A stretch of DNA of 34,731 nucleotides. Source: JACJXF01 sp038316435 (lineage in GTDB: Bacteria > Bacteroidota > Bacteroidia > Bacteroidales > GCA-2748055). The stretch lies in the NCBI GenBank assembly GCA_038316435.1, contig JBBQAQ010000041.1, forward strand, positions 1 to 34,731, written 5' to 3'. The notes under the pieces are model-generated. The model had not been told where the DNA came from. It saw only the letters and a program-made list of their open reading frames with translations, and ran no database searches. A program made the position numbers and the translations under genes. Position 1 is the stretch's first letter; every line of letters starts with the position of its first letter. Of this stretch, positions 16,864 through 26,236 are shown piece after piece.

Positions 16864-17994
16864 TCAGGCGTTAATCATCATAGGCATTAACAACATCAGA
16901 ACATCTTCGTTTTCATTTGCGGTTTCAGCAGGCAGAATAAGTCCTGCACGTGTTGGGTCACTTAATTCCAGAATAACTTCAGTAGCTGCAAGATTGGAAA
17001 GTATCTCGATAAGGAAGGTGGATTTAAATCCAATTTCCATTTCATCTCCCTCGTACAGACAATTTAGCCTTTCGTAAGCTGAAATTGAAAAGTCGATATC
17101 CTGTGCAGAAATCGTAATCTGGTTTCCTTTAAGCTGCAATTTGATAAGGTTTGAAGCCTGATTTGAAAACACTGAAACCCTTCTCAAAGTATTGTAAAAC
17201 TCGAGTCGGTCGATATGCAGTTTATTTGGATTTTCTGTAGGGATAACCGAATTGTAGCTTGGATAATTTCCCTCAACTAGTCTGCAAACCAATGTATAAT
17301 CGGTAAGTGTGAATGATGCGTTTTTCTCATCAAATTCAACTCTTACGCGGCTATCTTGTTTTGGAAGAATATTTTTTAAGAGATTTGCAGGTTTTTTTGG
17401 AAGAATGAAAGAAGCAGATGAATCAGACTTTCCATCAGTTCTTTTATACCGAACGAGTTTATGTGCATCGGAAGCAACAAAGCAAAGATCATCCTGACTC
17501 ATTTCGATAAAAATACCATTCATTACAGGCCGAAGTTCATCATCGGCTGTTGCAAATACGGTTTTTAAAATCCCACTAAGAAGAAGTTCAGCGTCAACAT
17601 CGATTGAAAACTTTTTATCTTCTTTTAAAACCGGCATTTGTGGAAACTCATCACCGTTTTGACCCATAATTGTAAAACGGCCATTTTCGGAATTGATAAC
17701 AATATTATGTGTATCAGCATTAATCTCAAAAGTTAAAGGCTGATCAGAAAACTCTTTAAGAATATCGGTAAGAATACGTGCCGGAATGGCTATTTTTCCT
17801 GGATCACTTGCATTTGCCAGAGTAAGCTTTGTAATCAGCGTCGACTCAAGGTCAGATGCGGTAATTTCCAATTGTTTTCCTTTCAACGAAAAAAGGAAAT
17901 TATCGAGAATTGGAAGCGTGTTTTTTGAACTGATAACTCGGCTGACTGACTGCAGGTGACTAAGCAGCTCTGAACTTGATACTACAAATTTCAT
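16864..17994 (-). CDS. dnaN: DNA polymerase III sliding clamp, beta subunit
   Basis: The 376-residue protein has the three tandem clamp domains of bacterial beta. It starts 'MKFVVSSSELLSHLQSVSRVISSKNTLPIL', carries 'IPARILTDILKEF' in domain 1, 'FATADDELRPVMNGIFIE' at the start of domain 2, and ends with 'LMLLMPMMI', the conserved C-terminal strand that forms part of the protein-binding cleft. It encircles DNA as a dimer and tethers the replicase and repair enzymes. dnaA is not adjacent, which is common in this phylum. The DnaQ-like exonuclease gene follows. Start and length are as expected. Confidence 0.97.
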   Translation of the reverse strand: MKFVVSSSELLSHLQSVSRVISSKNTLPILDNFLFSLKGKQLEITASDLESTLITKLTLANASDPGKIAIPARILTDILKEFSDQPLTFEINADTHNIVINSENGRFTIMGQNGDEFPQMPVLKEDKKFSIDVDAELLLSGILKTVFATADDELRPVMNGIFIEMSQDDLCFVASDAHKLVRYKRTDGKSDSSASFILPKKPANLLKNILPKQDSRVRVEFDEKNASFTLTDYTLVCRLVEGNYPSYNSVIPTENPNKLHIDRLEFYNTLRRVSVFSNQASNLIKLQLKGNQITISAQDIDFSISAYERLNCLYEGDEMEIGFKSTFLIEILSNLAATEVILELSDPTRAGLILPAETANENEDVLMLLMPMMINA

Positions 17995-18187
17995 TCTTCT
18001 TATTTTTAAATTTAACGTTCAATTTATAACTAAATCTCTTTACTCTGCACAAAAATTCTTAATATATCATGGAAAAACAAAACCACTATTCATAATTACC
18101 TGTTTTGCAAGCAGTTAATTTAGTGCTTATCCTTCCGTAATAACGATCAATATTACAAAAAAATTGTGAGATGTTCTGCTACGGAAT

Positions 18188-18595
18188 TTATTTTATTTCT
18201 TCTTGTGTATCGATGAAAAAGCAATGCTCATGTCGTTTCATTCCAATTTTTGGGTAATAAGCTATAGCCTTGGGAGCTGATAATAAAATCAGTTTGGCAT
18301 CACCGGTTTCTGATTTGGTTTTTCTGATGAGTTCCTTGCCGATTCCCATTTTCTGAAATCTTTCATCCACCGCCAAATCTGAGAGATAGGTGCAGTATGT
18401 GAAATCGGAAAGTGAGCGTGCGACACCAACTATCTCCCCATCGATTCTGGCAGTAACAATTAAATTAGCTCCCTCTAACATTTTTCTCAATCGGGATTCA
18501 TCATTTACAGGACGTCTCTCGCCAAGAGTCGATGAAATAAGTACTTTCCTGAAATCTTCAAGACTTAAATTATTTTCAATTTGATATTGAATCAT
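18188..18595 (-). CDS. GNAT family N-acetyltransferase
   Basis: This 135-residue protein is a minimal GNAT domain. The acetyl-CoA loop is in 'LSDLAVDERFQKMGIGKELIRKTKSE' (about 74-99), with the Q-x-x-G-x-G pattern as Q-K-M-G-I-G. It is followed by 'AKLILLSAPKAIAYYPKIGMKRHEHCFFI', where the Tyr pair is typical. The N-terminal 'EIVGVARSLSDFTYCTYL' strand is the usual beta-3/beta-4 hairpin. The acceptor is unknown. It stands alone, 193 bases upstream of dnaN on the same strand. Confidence 0.88.
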   Translation of the reverse strand: MIQYQIENNLSLEDFRKVLISSTLGERRPVNDESRLRKMLEGANLIVTARIDGEIVGVARSLSDFTYCTYLSDLAVDERFQKMGIGKELIRKTKSETGDAKLILLSAPKAIAYYPKIGMKRHEHCFFIDTQEEIK

Positions 18596-18653
18596 TTGTC
18601 CTAGCTATTATTGATAAACACTGCTGTCCGAAAAAAAAATTAAAATATATAAA

Positions 18654-18684
18654 TTATTTTATATTTCGCTGCTCTGCAGCTATA
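18654..18684. repeat. Short REP-like hairpin, copy 2
   Basis: The hairpin gctgc-tct-gcagc (18668-18680) is preceded by ttattttatattt (18654-18666) and followed by TATA. The AT-rich arm and arrangement resemble the segment at 14144-14172. It lies between the GNAT gene and the two-repeat lipoprotein gene, and no other feature is visible in this 192-base gap. Confidence 0.3.
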
Positions 18685-18787
18685 ATACATCTATGTAATT
18701 ACTTGGCTATAAATATTTTGCAGCAAAATCCAATCACCTTTAATTAAAAAAGTATCAATGTAATGTGGCTATAATCATTACCTTCAA

Positions 18788-19666
18788 CTATTTTATATTC
18801 AAATCAGTTTTAGCTACAATTTTTACATCACTCTTTTTATCCCAAATCGCAATTTCGCAGTGTAGTGGATTTTTAATTTGTGAAACAGGAATTATAAAAT
18901 TTGAAGAAACTGCGTCCTTAAAATCTGAAACTGGTATGCCCGATTTATTATATTGCGAAAACAAATCTTCAGAAGTTACAACGTTCAATCCATCTGCATC
19001 GGTAATTTTAATACCAAGTCCGGGAAAAACCATATCATTTTCTTCTGTAAATCCTGATAATCCCTCAAAGATCATGTAAGTTCTTTCATCAAAAACAAGA
19101 GTATTGCCAATTATTACTTTTTCTCTTTCCTTGACAAAAAGATAGATTTCCCTGCAACTAACTTTATTACTTTCAACTAATATACTCTTATCCCGTTCAA
19201 CTGTAAAATAAAATTGAGCAGTAAAGCTGGAGTTTCCGAGTTTATCCCAAATCTCAACAAATAAAGTGTAGGCCCTATTTGAAGCCATGGGCGCGGCAAC
19301 AGTAATATCAGATATTAGTACAAGTGGATTCAGATTTACGCCGCTTCTATATTCTCCGTACAAGTCATCTTCAAGTAAAACCGTATCTCCCACAGAGTTT
19401 GTTATAACTATTTTCATTCCCGGAAAAACAACTTCATTTTCTTTTTCAAACCCATTTATGTCACTAAAATTCAGGTTAAAAACCTCTCCATAGATAAATA
19501 TATTTCTTTCTGTTTTTTCATCATTTACTGTCAGATAAACTTCTTCGCAGGAAATACCATCCCCTTTGGTAATTAAACCTGAAATTAAATTTTTGTTTAC
19601 AGACTTACTGAACTGACATGAAGGTAGAGCAATCATAATTAGCAGGACAGGAATATACTTTTTCAT
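18788..19666 (-). CDS. Lipoprotein with two tandem homologous repeats, function unknown
   Basis: The 292-residue protein has a lipoprotein signal ending in LPSC (Cys17). The mature part is two copies of one domain, about residues 38-155 and 169-292. Aligned features are C-x-E/R-x-Y-L-x-V (Cys40 and Cys171), 'GFEKENEVVFPG' against 'GFTEENDMVFPG', 'IVITNSVGD' against 'IKITDADGL', and 'VEIWDKLGN' against 'IAIWDKKSD'. The domains are probably beta-sandwiches. I do not recognise the family, and no enzyme motif is visible. It is transcribed alone; the stretch between it and the CotH-type gene holds only an orphan gene fragment. The sequence between the repeats differs, so duplication is old. Anchoring in the outer or inner membrane is inferred from the lipobox. 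Confidence 0.7.
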   Translation of the reverse strand: MKKYIPVLLIMIALPSCQFSKSVNKNLISGLITKGDGISCEEVYLTVNDEKTERNIFIYGEVFNLNFSDINGFEKENEVVFPGMKIVITNSVGDTVLLEDDLYGEYRSGVNLNPLVLISDITVAAPMASNRAYTLFVEIWDKLGNSSFTAQFYFTVERDKSILVESNKVSCREIYLFVKEREKVIIGNTLVFDERTYMIFEGLSGFTEENDMVFPGLGIKITDADGLNVVTSEDLFSQYNKSGIPVSDFKDAVSSNFIIPVSQIKNPLHCEIAIWDKKSDVKIVAKTDLNIK

Positions 19667-19787
19667 TTTAGCAATTTTTGATGATAAATGAGAATTGGAT
19701 TAGATACTTATGTTGGTCAAATATAAAGAAAATTTGAAAATCGACTTGTGCTTCTACCATCCATTTCTGTTATAGGCAGTTACAAAC

Positions 19788-19997
19788 TTACGCCCCTCCC
19801 AAAATAATCGTTGCCTCACCATTCTGAGCATTTTCTTTTATAAATGTATACCTCTGAGTTTTTCCGTTAATACGCGACACTGAAACTATAGTAATTCCAT
19901 CTGTCTTACAAATGCCCTTATCTGAATCCTGATTCGCAGTGCCACCGTAGCTTGAAGAACGATAAGCATAGCTTCCATCTGCATTTATTGCAAAATA
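19788..19997 (-). pseudogene. Orphan 3' fragment of a secreted or lipoprotein gene
   Basis: The minus strand is open for 69 codons, ending in TAA at 19788-19790, and begins directly after an in-frame TAG (19998-20000) with no start codon. The translation reads like a C-terminal end of a Bacteroidota protein: 'YFAINADGSYAYRSSSYGG' ... 'GKTQRYTFIKENAQNGEATIILGG'. The 'DGSY.YRS' and 'FIKENAQNGEATIIL' pattern is of the kind found at the ends of small beta-rich proteins. It lies 3' of the CotH-type gene, in a different frame from it. It looks like the remnant of a gene whose 5' part was lost. The remaining 121 bases to the lipoprotein start show nothing recognisable. Confidence 0.5.
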
Positions 19998-20004
19998 CTA
20001 CATA

Positions 20005-23000
20005 TCAACCTTTTCGTTTTACAAACTTCAGATTTTGCTGATAATTACCATTTGACAACTGGAGAATATATACCCCATCTGCCAAATTCGAAATTGGGAT
20101 TTCAAGTTCTGTCTGAGATGCAGCATTGAAAGTCTCCTGAAAAACATTTTTACCCATTACATCGAGAATCACAACTGAAAGATTCTGGTTGCTCATTTCT
20201 GGACCAAGTACAAGGTTTATTTCATCGGTTGCCGGATTTGGATAAAGTTCCGCCGTAAACTTATCTGTTGCAGAGCTCAAGCCTAGTGCGTTGCATTGAG
20301 TATAAGGCAAACCCGGCGAACCTCCAACACACCCGGCAAACCAGTTTTCAGCAACATTAATATCTGAATTTGGATCTTTAAGTTCTAGTGTCATCCCCAA
20401 ATCAAAGGCACCTGTTGGCCAAGGACTGGTGGTGCGGTATTTAACTCCTGAAATGAGTTTATTTGCACTATTGAACAATTGCACACTGTCAGATGGTGTA
20501 CCCAGCCCGAATACAAATGATCCCATCACATTCTGTACATTAGGATAAGTGTCGTTGAAATTGCTAATATCAGAAGCTAACACAAGTCTTTCTCCTGGTT
20601 TGATAATATACGAACCCAGCAAAACCCACTTGTGATCGGCCTTTTCGTCTCTGATATACCAACCTGTTAGGTCTGTGGAACTACTTCCGTAGTTATAAAG
20701 TTCTACCCAATCGGATGTTGGAAAAACAGCACTTGAACTGTAATTTATCTCACTAATTGCAATTGCCTGTGCGGGTGTTTGAACCTTAAAATTTGCAATA
20801 AATTTATATCCTGAGGCCTTAGGATCTACAGTTATTACAGAGCTGTAAATATTTGAAATATAAGTATTTGGCTCCCATGAATCGAATACATAGTTTCCAA
20901 TTCCTTTAGCTTCAAGTGTAATGGGATTACCGGAAAAATAAATCCCCGTCCATGGATATTCAACCGGAGTAATAGTATTTATCTTAATAAAACCTTTGTT
21001 AACAGGTTTCACTCCCAATTCCAACGAATATTGCCCGCTAAACCCAAAATTGCTGACAATATTATTTCTAACAACTGAAGACCGGTTTTTAAGTTCATTT
21101 TTAAAAATGGTCATATTGCTAGCGTATTGCACCATTCTGGAATTTGCCTGAGAGGTTCCCCCGCCCCACTTTACATATTCCTGATACATTTCCGCATATG
21201 AGGAATCATATACTGCCTGAGCTATTGCAACGGTTTTTGCAGACAAATAGGATGTGTTCATGATATCGGCAAACCTATTTATGAAACCTCTTTTATACAT
21301 AGGGTTCCTCATCAGTTCTTTCCAAAATCTAAGGTAGGGATTGTTTGTATCATAATTAATGATATAGTTGATATGATCCGTAGAAGAAGTGGTCCAACCG
21401 TTCGGATTTAGTGCCCATTCCAAATCCTGAAGCATGAATCGCCAGCGGTTTCCTGTAAACCCGCCCTTTACAATTTTTATGTTATTAAAGGGCCAATCGG
21501 TATCTGCAATCCATGATTGAGCAATGATATAATCCGTGTAATAGTCTATGTCTAAAATACTTCCGGCCTTTTTGAGATAATCGGATGCTGCTGGTGCAAG
21601 ACTGATAAATTTATTATAATCGTTATTAAAAGTATCAACCGATCCATTCACAGCTCTTAATATCGAATTATACCAATAGCTTAAAGAAAGCAGGTGGAAA
21701 GATGAATCTACTGTTGCTTTATAGTTCTTCTCAAAATACTCATCATTAAGCTTTTCTCTCATTTCATAAAGGCCGAAATATACTCCATTAATATAAACTA
21801 CCACAGGTGTACAATGCGAATAATCGTTGTAGGTATTGTTGGCCGTTATGGAACATTCCATCGCATCTTTAAACGGGAAAGTAAGCCATTGATTACTCCC
21901 ATTCCTCAGGTAAATGGATTTGTAATCTGTTCGATTGGGTCGGTCTGGAAGAAGCGGATAGCTGATTCCTCCATCGCCATAAGAATTATTTGAAAACTCG
22001 AGCCGGAAGGAATGCTGCGGATTTGAGCGGCTACCACCTGCACCCCCATCAATCTGAATCCCACTAAACTGTTCAAATACTTTTTTCTTATTTGAATCAA
22101 AAAACTCAACGTAAGCCGGTTTTTCCCATTCTTGTTGCCAGTTATCAAATATCCCCGTTCCGCCATAAAGGTTTGAATTTTTTATAATTAAAGAAAGAAC
22201 AGGAACGGTATGCCCCGCATTATTTACAAAATATGTATTCCCAAGTGAATGTCCGGGAAGTAAATCGCCTTTTGAGAAGGTGCAAGCGCGAACTACCTTG
22301 TTAGTTACCACAGTAATTGGCGTTCCGGTGTAAAGACTTGAAGAACGTGTAGGTTCGCTTCCGTCGATAGTAAAGCGGATCTCAGCTGATGTCGAACTTG
22401 TTGATAAACTTACTGATTGAGTACCTGAATAATATCCCTCAGGAATAGAAAAAACAGGATCGGTTTCCCTGTTAATTGAATAGGCTTTTGTCGAATTAAC
22501 GGCAGATGGAGTGGGTTCAATAAATATGCTCCAGGAACCAACGCCATTGGGAAAACGCCCGAGCGACCATCCATAAGAAAGATTATTTACCCTAATTGTG
22601 TCCATGAAATTATTGCTCTTATTGAAAAGAGAGATCCTTTCGCCCTTAGTATCAATTTTAAAATTTGTATGCAGATTATGTGATGCAGAACCAATAAGCC
22701 AATTAGGAGTTTGATCAAAAAGTGAGTACGAATCCCCAATTAAAAAGGATAAAAATGGAATCAAACTAACATCAGATGACGTTACAACATTATGTACCTC
22801 AATTGCAAAAACATTCTCACCCTGAACAAGGATTGATTTAATCAGATTTGTATCAAGAGGAATTAATTCAGGCTTACCATTAGCAGAGTACATCAATGCT
22901 TCTCTATATTCGGAAGCGCCTGAATTATACGTAGGTGTGCCAATTATATTTCTGCGGGCAATTTCTGTTCCATTCAGATACGCCACAAAACCATCATCGA

Positions 23001-23553
23001 AATCAACATGAAGAGCAATTTCCGCAAAACTGAATCCGGCAGGAAGCTGAAATGACCTCCTGATATAAACTGCCATTGTTCCCAAAGCAATGACTGTAGA
23101 ATCGTCATTATCACCATATCCAAAGCCTGCCCTTCCAGTATTCCAGCCTGAAAGATCAAATCCTGGCTTAATCCAGTTTGAAGAAATGCCTGCTGAGGCA
23201 GGTAAATAACTGAAGTTATCTTCTGGTAAAACCGGACTTTCCCAATGAAATCCTCCGAAAATAAGTCTGTTCTTTCCTGATGCAAATACAAGCAAATGCT
23301 CTGCAGGTTGCATAAAATAGGAAGGGAATTTCCATTTCTCGGGATTGGTGGGATCATCGCTAAGATAGTAGTTTTCGATGTTGGCAGATGAACCGGAATA
23401 GTTTATTAACTCAATCCAATCGTCAAATTCACCATCCTCATCAGCAACCTGACCGGAATTCCTGTTCGAAACTTCATTTATAAATATTTGCCCTTCTACT
23501 TGTAAAAATGCAAATATGAATAATATAGCAATAGAAAACTTAATTCTGTTCAT
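20005..23553 (-). CDS. Large CotH-type surface protein with lamin-tail domains and type IX secretion sorting signal
   Basis: The start at 23553 (MNRIKFSIAILFIFAFLQVEGQ) gives a proper signal peptide; an ATG nine codons earlier is less suitable. The protein has a lamin-tail domain (about 22-95), a jelly-roll segment with 'DGFVAYLNGTEIARRN', a chitobiase-type domain (about 365-435, 'AEIRFTIDGSEPTRSSSLYTG'), a CotH kinase-like domain (about 450-860, with 'YEMREKLNDEYFEKNY' and 'MLQDLEWALNPNGW'), a second lamin-tail domain (about 960-1070) and a C-terminal type IX sorting domain starting 'LYPNPATDEINL'. CotH proteins in other bacteria phosphorylate spore-coat proteins; whether this one is active is not known. 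The order suggests a surface-displayed or secreted multidomain protein. Confidence 0.88.
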   Translation of the reverse strand: MNRIKFSIAILFIFAFLQVEGQIFINEVSNRNSGQVADEDGEFDDWIELINYSGSSANIENYYLSDDPTNPEKWKFPSYFMQPAEHLLVFASGKNRLIFGGFHWESPVLPEDNFSYLPASAGISSNWIKPGFDLSGWNTGRAGFGYGDNDDSTVIALGTMAVYIRRSFQLPAGFSFAEIALHVDFDDGFVAYLNGTEIARRNIIGTPTYNSGASEYREALMYSANGKPELIPLDTNLIKSILVQGENVFAIEVHNVVTSSDVSLIPFLSFLIGDSYSLFDQTPNWLIGSASHNLHTNFKIDTKGERISLFNKSNNFMDTIRVNNLSYGWSLGRFPNGVGSWSIFIEPTPSAVNSTKAYSINRETDPVFSIPEGYYSGTQSVSLSTSSTSAEIRFTIDGSEPTRSSSLYTGTPITVVTNKVVRACTFSKGDLLPGHSLGNTYFVNNAGHTVPVLSLIIKNSNLYGGTGIFDNWQQEWEKPAYVEFFDSNKKKVFEQFSGIQIDGGAGGSRSNPQHSFRLEFSNNSYGDGGISYPLLPDRPNRTDYKSIYLRNGSNQWLTFPFKDAMECSITANNTYNDYSHCTPVVVYINGVYFGLYEMREKLNDEYFEKNYKATVDSSFHLLSLSYWYNSILRAVNGSVDTFNNDYNKFISLAPAASDYLKKAGSILDIDYYTDYIIAQSWIADTDWPFNNIKIVKGGFTGNRWRFMLQDLEWALNPNGWTTSSTDHINYIINYDTNNPYLRFWKELMRNPMYKRGFINRFADIMNTSYLSAKTVAIAQAVYDSSYAEMYQEYVKWGGGTSQANSRMVQYASNMTIFKNELKNRSSVVRNNIVSNFGFSGQYSLELGVKPVNKGFIKINTITPVEYPWTGIYFSGNPITLEAKGIGNYVFDSWEPNTYISNIYSSVITVDPKASGYKFIANFKVQTPAQAIAISEINYSSSAVFPTSDWVELYNYGSSSTDLTGWYIRDEKADHKWVLLGSYIIKPGERLVLASDISNFNDTYPNVQNVMGSFVFGLGTPSDSVQLFNSANKLISGVKYRTTSPWPTGAFDLGMTLELKDPNSDINVAENWFAGCVGGSPGLPYTQCNALGLSSATDKFTAELYPNPATDEINLVLGPEMSNQNLSVVILDVMGKNVFQETFNAASQTELEIPISNLADGVYILQLSNGNYQQNLKFVKRKG

Positions 23554-23674
23554 GTAAAACCGAGTAAAACTTATCAACAAACACCTACACCTTAAACACC
23601 TCGTTATACATGAATAAAGGGATTAGGTTTCCTAAATTCCTGTTAAAAAAGCACTTATTATAATCAATTCTTTA

Positions 23675-26113
23675 CTATCCCATTAAAACTTCTACAAAAT
23701 ACTCTTTTACTGCCGGTAGAACAGGAATGCGATTTCCGCTGATATTTTTCCCATCTACACTAAGTTTCTTTAATCCCTTGGATACACCATCAGGATTCAA
23801 AATGCTGATATGGTAAACAGTACCCCTGAATTTCCGGGTAACTTTAAAGTTTTTCCAGCTTTTGGGGATGCAGGGATTAACATCAAGTCCATCGTAGGCT
23901 GGTTTTATTCCCAGAATAAACTGAGTAATAGCGTAATAGTTCCATGCAGCGGTTCCTGTAAGCCAGGAGTTTTTTGCTTCACCAGGTTTAAAAGCATCTT
24001 TTCCTGCTACCATCTGTGAATAAACGTAAGGCTCAGTTTTATGTAAATCGCTGATATCTTCCAGATATGAAGGGCAAATCTTCTGGTAATATTCCCATGC
24101 CTGATCTCCCCTGCCAATAACAGTTTCTCCAATCATGATCCATGGGTTGTTATGACAGAAAATCCCTGCATTTTCCTTATAACCTGCAGGGTATGAGGAA
24201 ATTTCACCGTACTCAATATAATACTTAGTGAATGCCGGGTTATTCAAAACAATACCGTATTTGCTATCTAGGCGCTCTTTAACTGCATCAAGGGATTTTT
24301 TGCATAATCCTTCCTCTTGACCTATTGCAGCCATTGTACACCAGCCCTGAGATTCAATAAATATTTTACCTTCTTCGTTTTCTTTACTTCCAATTTTATT
24401 ACCGTAATAATCATAAGCACGAATAAACCATTCGCCGTCCCATCCATATTTCTTAACTGCAAGGCTCATTTCATCTACAAGTTTCTGTGCGCGGGCTGCC
24501 TCATCATTTTTGCCGATTTTTTTGCACAGTTCAACATAATCCTGACCGTAGATCACAAACATTCCGGCAATCATAACTGATTCAGCTTTTGTGCCTTCAG
24601 ATTTATTTTCGGTGGTCTGAAACGATTCATTCGGATCATTTGAGAAACAGTTCAAATTCAGACAATCATTCCAGTCGGCTTTTCCAATAAGTGGCAGTCC
24701 ATGAGGACCCAGATTATTGACTACATGGTCAAATGAAACCGTAAGATGGTCGAATAATGAACGTGCTACAGACCAATCGTTATCGAAAGGAACCTTTTCA
24801 TCCAAAATTCCAAAATCTCCGCTTTCTTTGATGTAGCTTATAGTTCCGAGTATCAGCCATAAAGGGTCGTCGTTAAATCCTCCCCCGATATCATTGTTTC
24901 CACGTTTTGTAAGTGGCTGGTATTGATGATAACATCCGCCATCCTGAAACTGGGTTGAAGCAATATCAATGATTCTTTCACGTGCTCTTTCTGGTATCTG
25001 ATGAACGAACCCTACCAAATCCTGATTAGAATCCCGGAAACCCATTCCACGACCAATCCCCGACTCGAAGAACGAAGCAGAACGCGAAAAGCAGAAGGTA
25101 ACCATACACTGATATTGATTCCAGATATTTACCATGCGGTCGAGTTTTTCATCCCCTGAATCAAGAGTGTATACACTTAAAAGATTGTCCCAGTATTTTC
25201 TTAAGTCTTCCAGCGCCGCATCAACTTTTGCAATGGTGTCGAAACGGGCAATCGTTTCTTTCGCCTTTTTCTTATTGATAATATTTTTTGATTCCCATTT
25301 CTCTTCGGGAGAGTTCTCCACATATCCTAAAACAAAAACAAATTCTTTTGTTTCGCCCGGCTTGAGTTCCACTTCGAGGTAATGTGAAGCAATTGGCGAC
25401 CAGCCGTGAGCTACTGTATTTCGTGGCTTTCCTTCGAGAACTACCTGGGGATTTTCAAAGCCGTTGTAAAGTCCTACGAATGATTCGCGATCACTATCAA
25501 AGCCTTGCACCGGGCAATTGACCGAATAATAGGCGTAATGATCTCTTCGCTCTTTATACTCAGTTTTATGGTAAATAACTGAGTCCTGAATCTCCACTTC
25601 ACCGGTAGAAAAGTTTCGTTGGAAATTTTCCATATCTGAAGCAGCATTCCAAAGACACCATTCAACAAATGAAAAAACTTTTAGCTTTTTTACTTCCTTG
25701 GAGTTATTGGTCAGGCTTAACTTTTGAACTTCAGCCCATGTTTTAAGAGGGACGAAATACAAGGCTTCTGCAACAACGCCATTTTTCCCGCCTTTTATAA
25801 TTGTATAGTTCATCCCATGCCTGCATTCGTAGCTGTCAAGCTCAGTTTTGCAGGGTTTCCATCCCGGTGACCACACAGTTCCTCCATCATTGATATAGAA
25901 ATATTTTCCTCCGCTGTCCATAGGTACATTGTTGTACCTGTATCGGTTCAGTCGGCGGAATTTAGCATCTTTATAAAAGGAGTACCCACCGGCTGTGTTT
26001 GAAATAAGGGAGAAAAAATCCTCATTACCAAGATAATTAATCCATGGCCATGGAGTTTTTGGGTTGGTGATGACATACTCTCTGTTTTCATCATCAAAAT
26101 GTCCGTATTTCAT
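23675..26113 (-). CDS. cbp: GH94 cellobiose phosphorylase
   Basis: The enzyme splits cellobiose with phosphate into glucose-1-phosphate and glucose in the cytoplasm, saving one ATP. The 812-residue protein has the normal length and motifs: 'YVITNPKTPWPWINYLGNE' at the N-terminus, 'NIWNQYQCMVTF' (about 329-340), 'GRGMGFRDSNQDLVGFVH' (354-371), and 'IGKADWNDCLN' with the likely catalytic Asp483. Phosphate-binding and substrate residues near 'CHNNPWIMIGETVIGRGDQAWEYYQ' are present. It closely resembles the Clostridium thermocellum enzyme (from memory). No signal peptide is present. It lies 123 bases downstream of a sodium/solute symporter gene on the same strand, which probably brings in the substrate. 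Confidence 0.95.
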   Translation of the reverse strand: MKYGHFDDENREYVITNPKTPWPWINYLGNEDFFSLISNTAGGYSFYKDAKFRRLNRYRYNNVPMDSGGKYFYINDGGTVWSPGWKPCKTELDSYECRHGMNYTIIKGGKNGVVAEALYFVPLKTWAEVQKLSLTNNSKEVKKLKVFSFVEWCLWNAASDMENFQRNFSTGEVEIQDSVIYHKTEYKERRDHYAYYSVNCPVQGFDSDRESFVGLYNGFENPQVVLEGKPRNTVAHGWSPIASHYLEVELKPGETKEFVFVLGYVENSPEEKWESKNIINKKKAKETIARFDTIAKVDAALEDLRKYWDNLLSVYTLDSGDEKLDRMVNIWNQYQCMVTFCFSRSASFFESGIGRGMGFRDSNQDLVGFVHQIPERARERIIDIASTQFQDGGCYHQYQPLTKRGNNDIGGGFNDDPLWLILGTISYIKESGDFGILDEKVPFDNDWSVARSLFDHLTVSFDHVVNNLGPHGLPLIGKADWNDCLNLNCFSNDPNESFQTTENKSEGTKAESVMIAGMFVIYGQDYVELCKKIGKNDEAARAQKLVDEMSLAVKKYGWDGEWFIRAYDYYGNKIGSKENEEGKIFIESQGWCTMAAIGQEEGLCKKSLDAVKERLDSKYGIVLNNPAFTKYYIEYGEISSYPAGYKENAGIFCHNNPWIMIGETVIGRGDQAWEYYQKICPSYLEDISDLHKTEPYVYSQMVAGKDAFKPGEAKNSWLTGTAAWNYYAITQFILGIKPAYDGLDVNPCIPKSWKNFKVTRKFRGTVYHISILNPDGVSKGLKKLSVDGKNISGNRIPVLPAVKEYFVEVLMG

Positions 26114-26172
26114 ATAAAAATAGTTATGCGGTTATTAGACTTTTACAATTTTTCTTAATAAAGGAAAAGTAC

Positions 26173-26197
26173 GACTTAACTTAAAACAAGTTTAGTC
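26173..26197 (-). terminator. Weak hairpin between symporter and cellobiose phosphorylase genes
   Basis: The inverted arms 26173-26182 and 26188-26197 match at nine of ten positions around a five-base loop. No strong T run follows. It may reduce read-through into the phosphorylase gene or protect the mRNA end. Confidence 0.3.
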
Positions 26198-26236
26198 TTA
26201 CCTTCCTTCGATAGCTTCAAGTTTTTTCTGTTTGTT

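Noticed and set aside
23554..23580. Earlier ATG for the CotH-type protein (nine more residues)
   Set aside because: The start at 23553 gives a normal signal peptide beginning MNRIKFS; the extra residues would spoil it.
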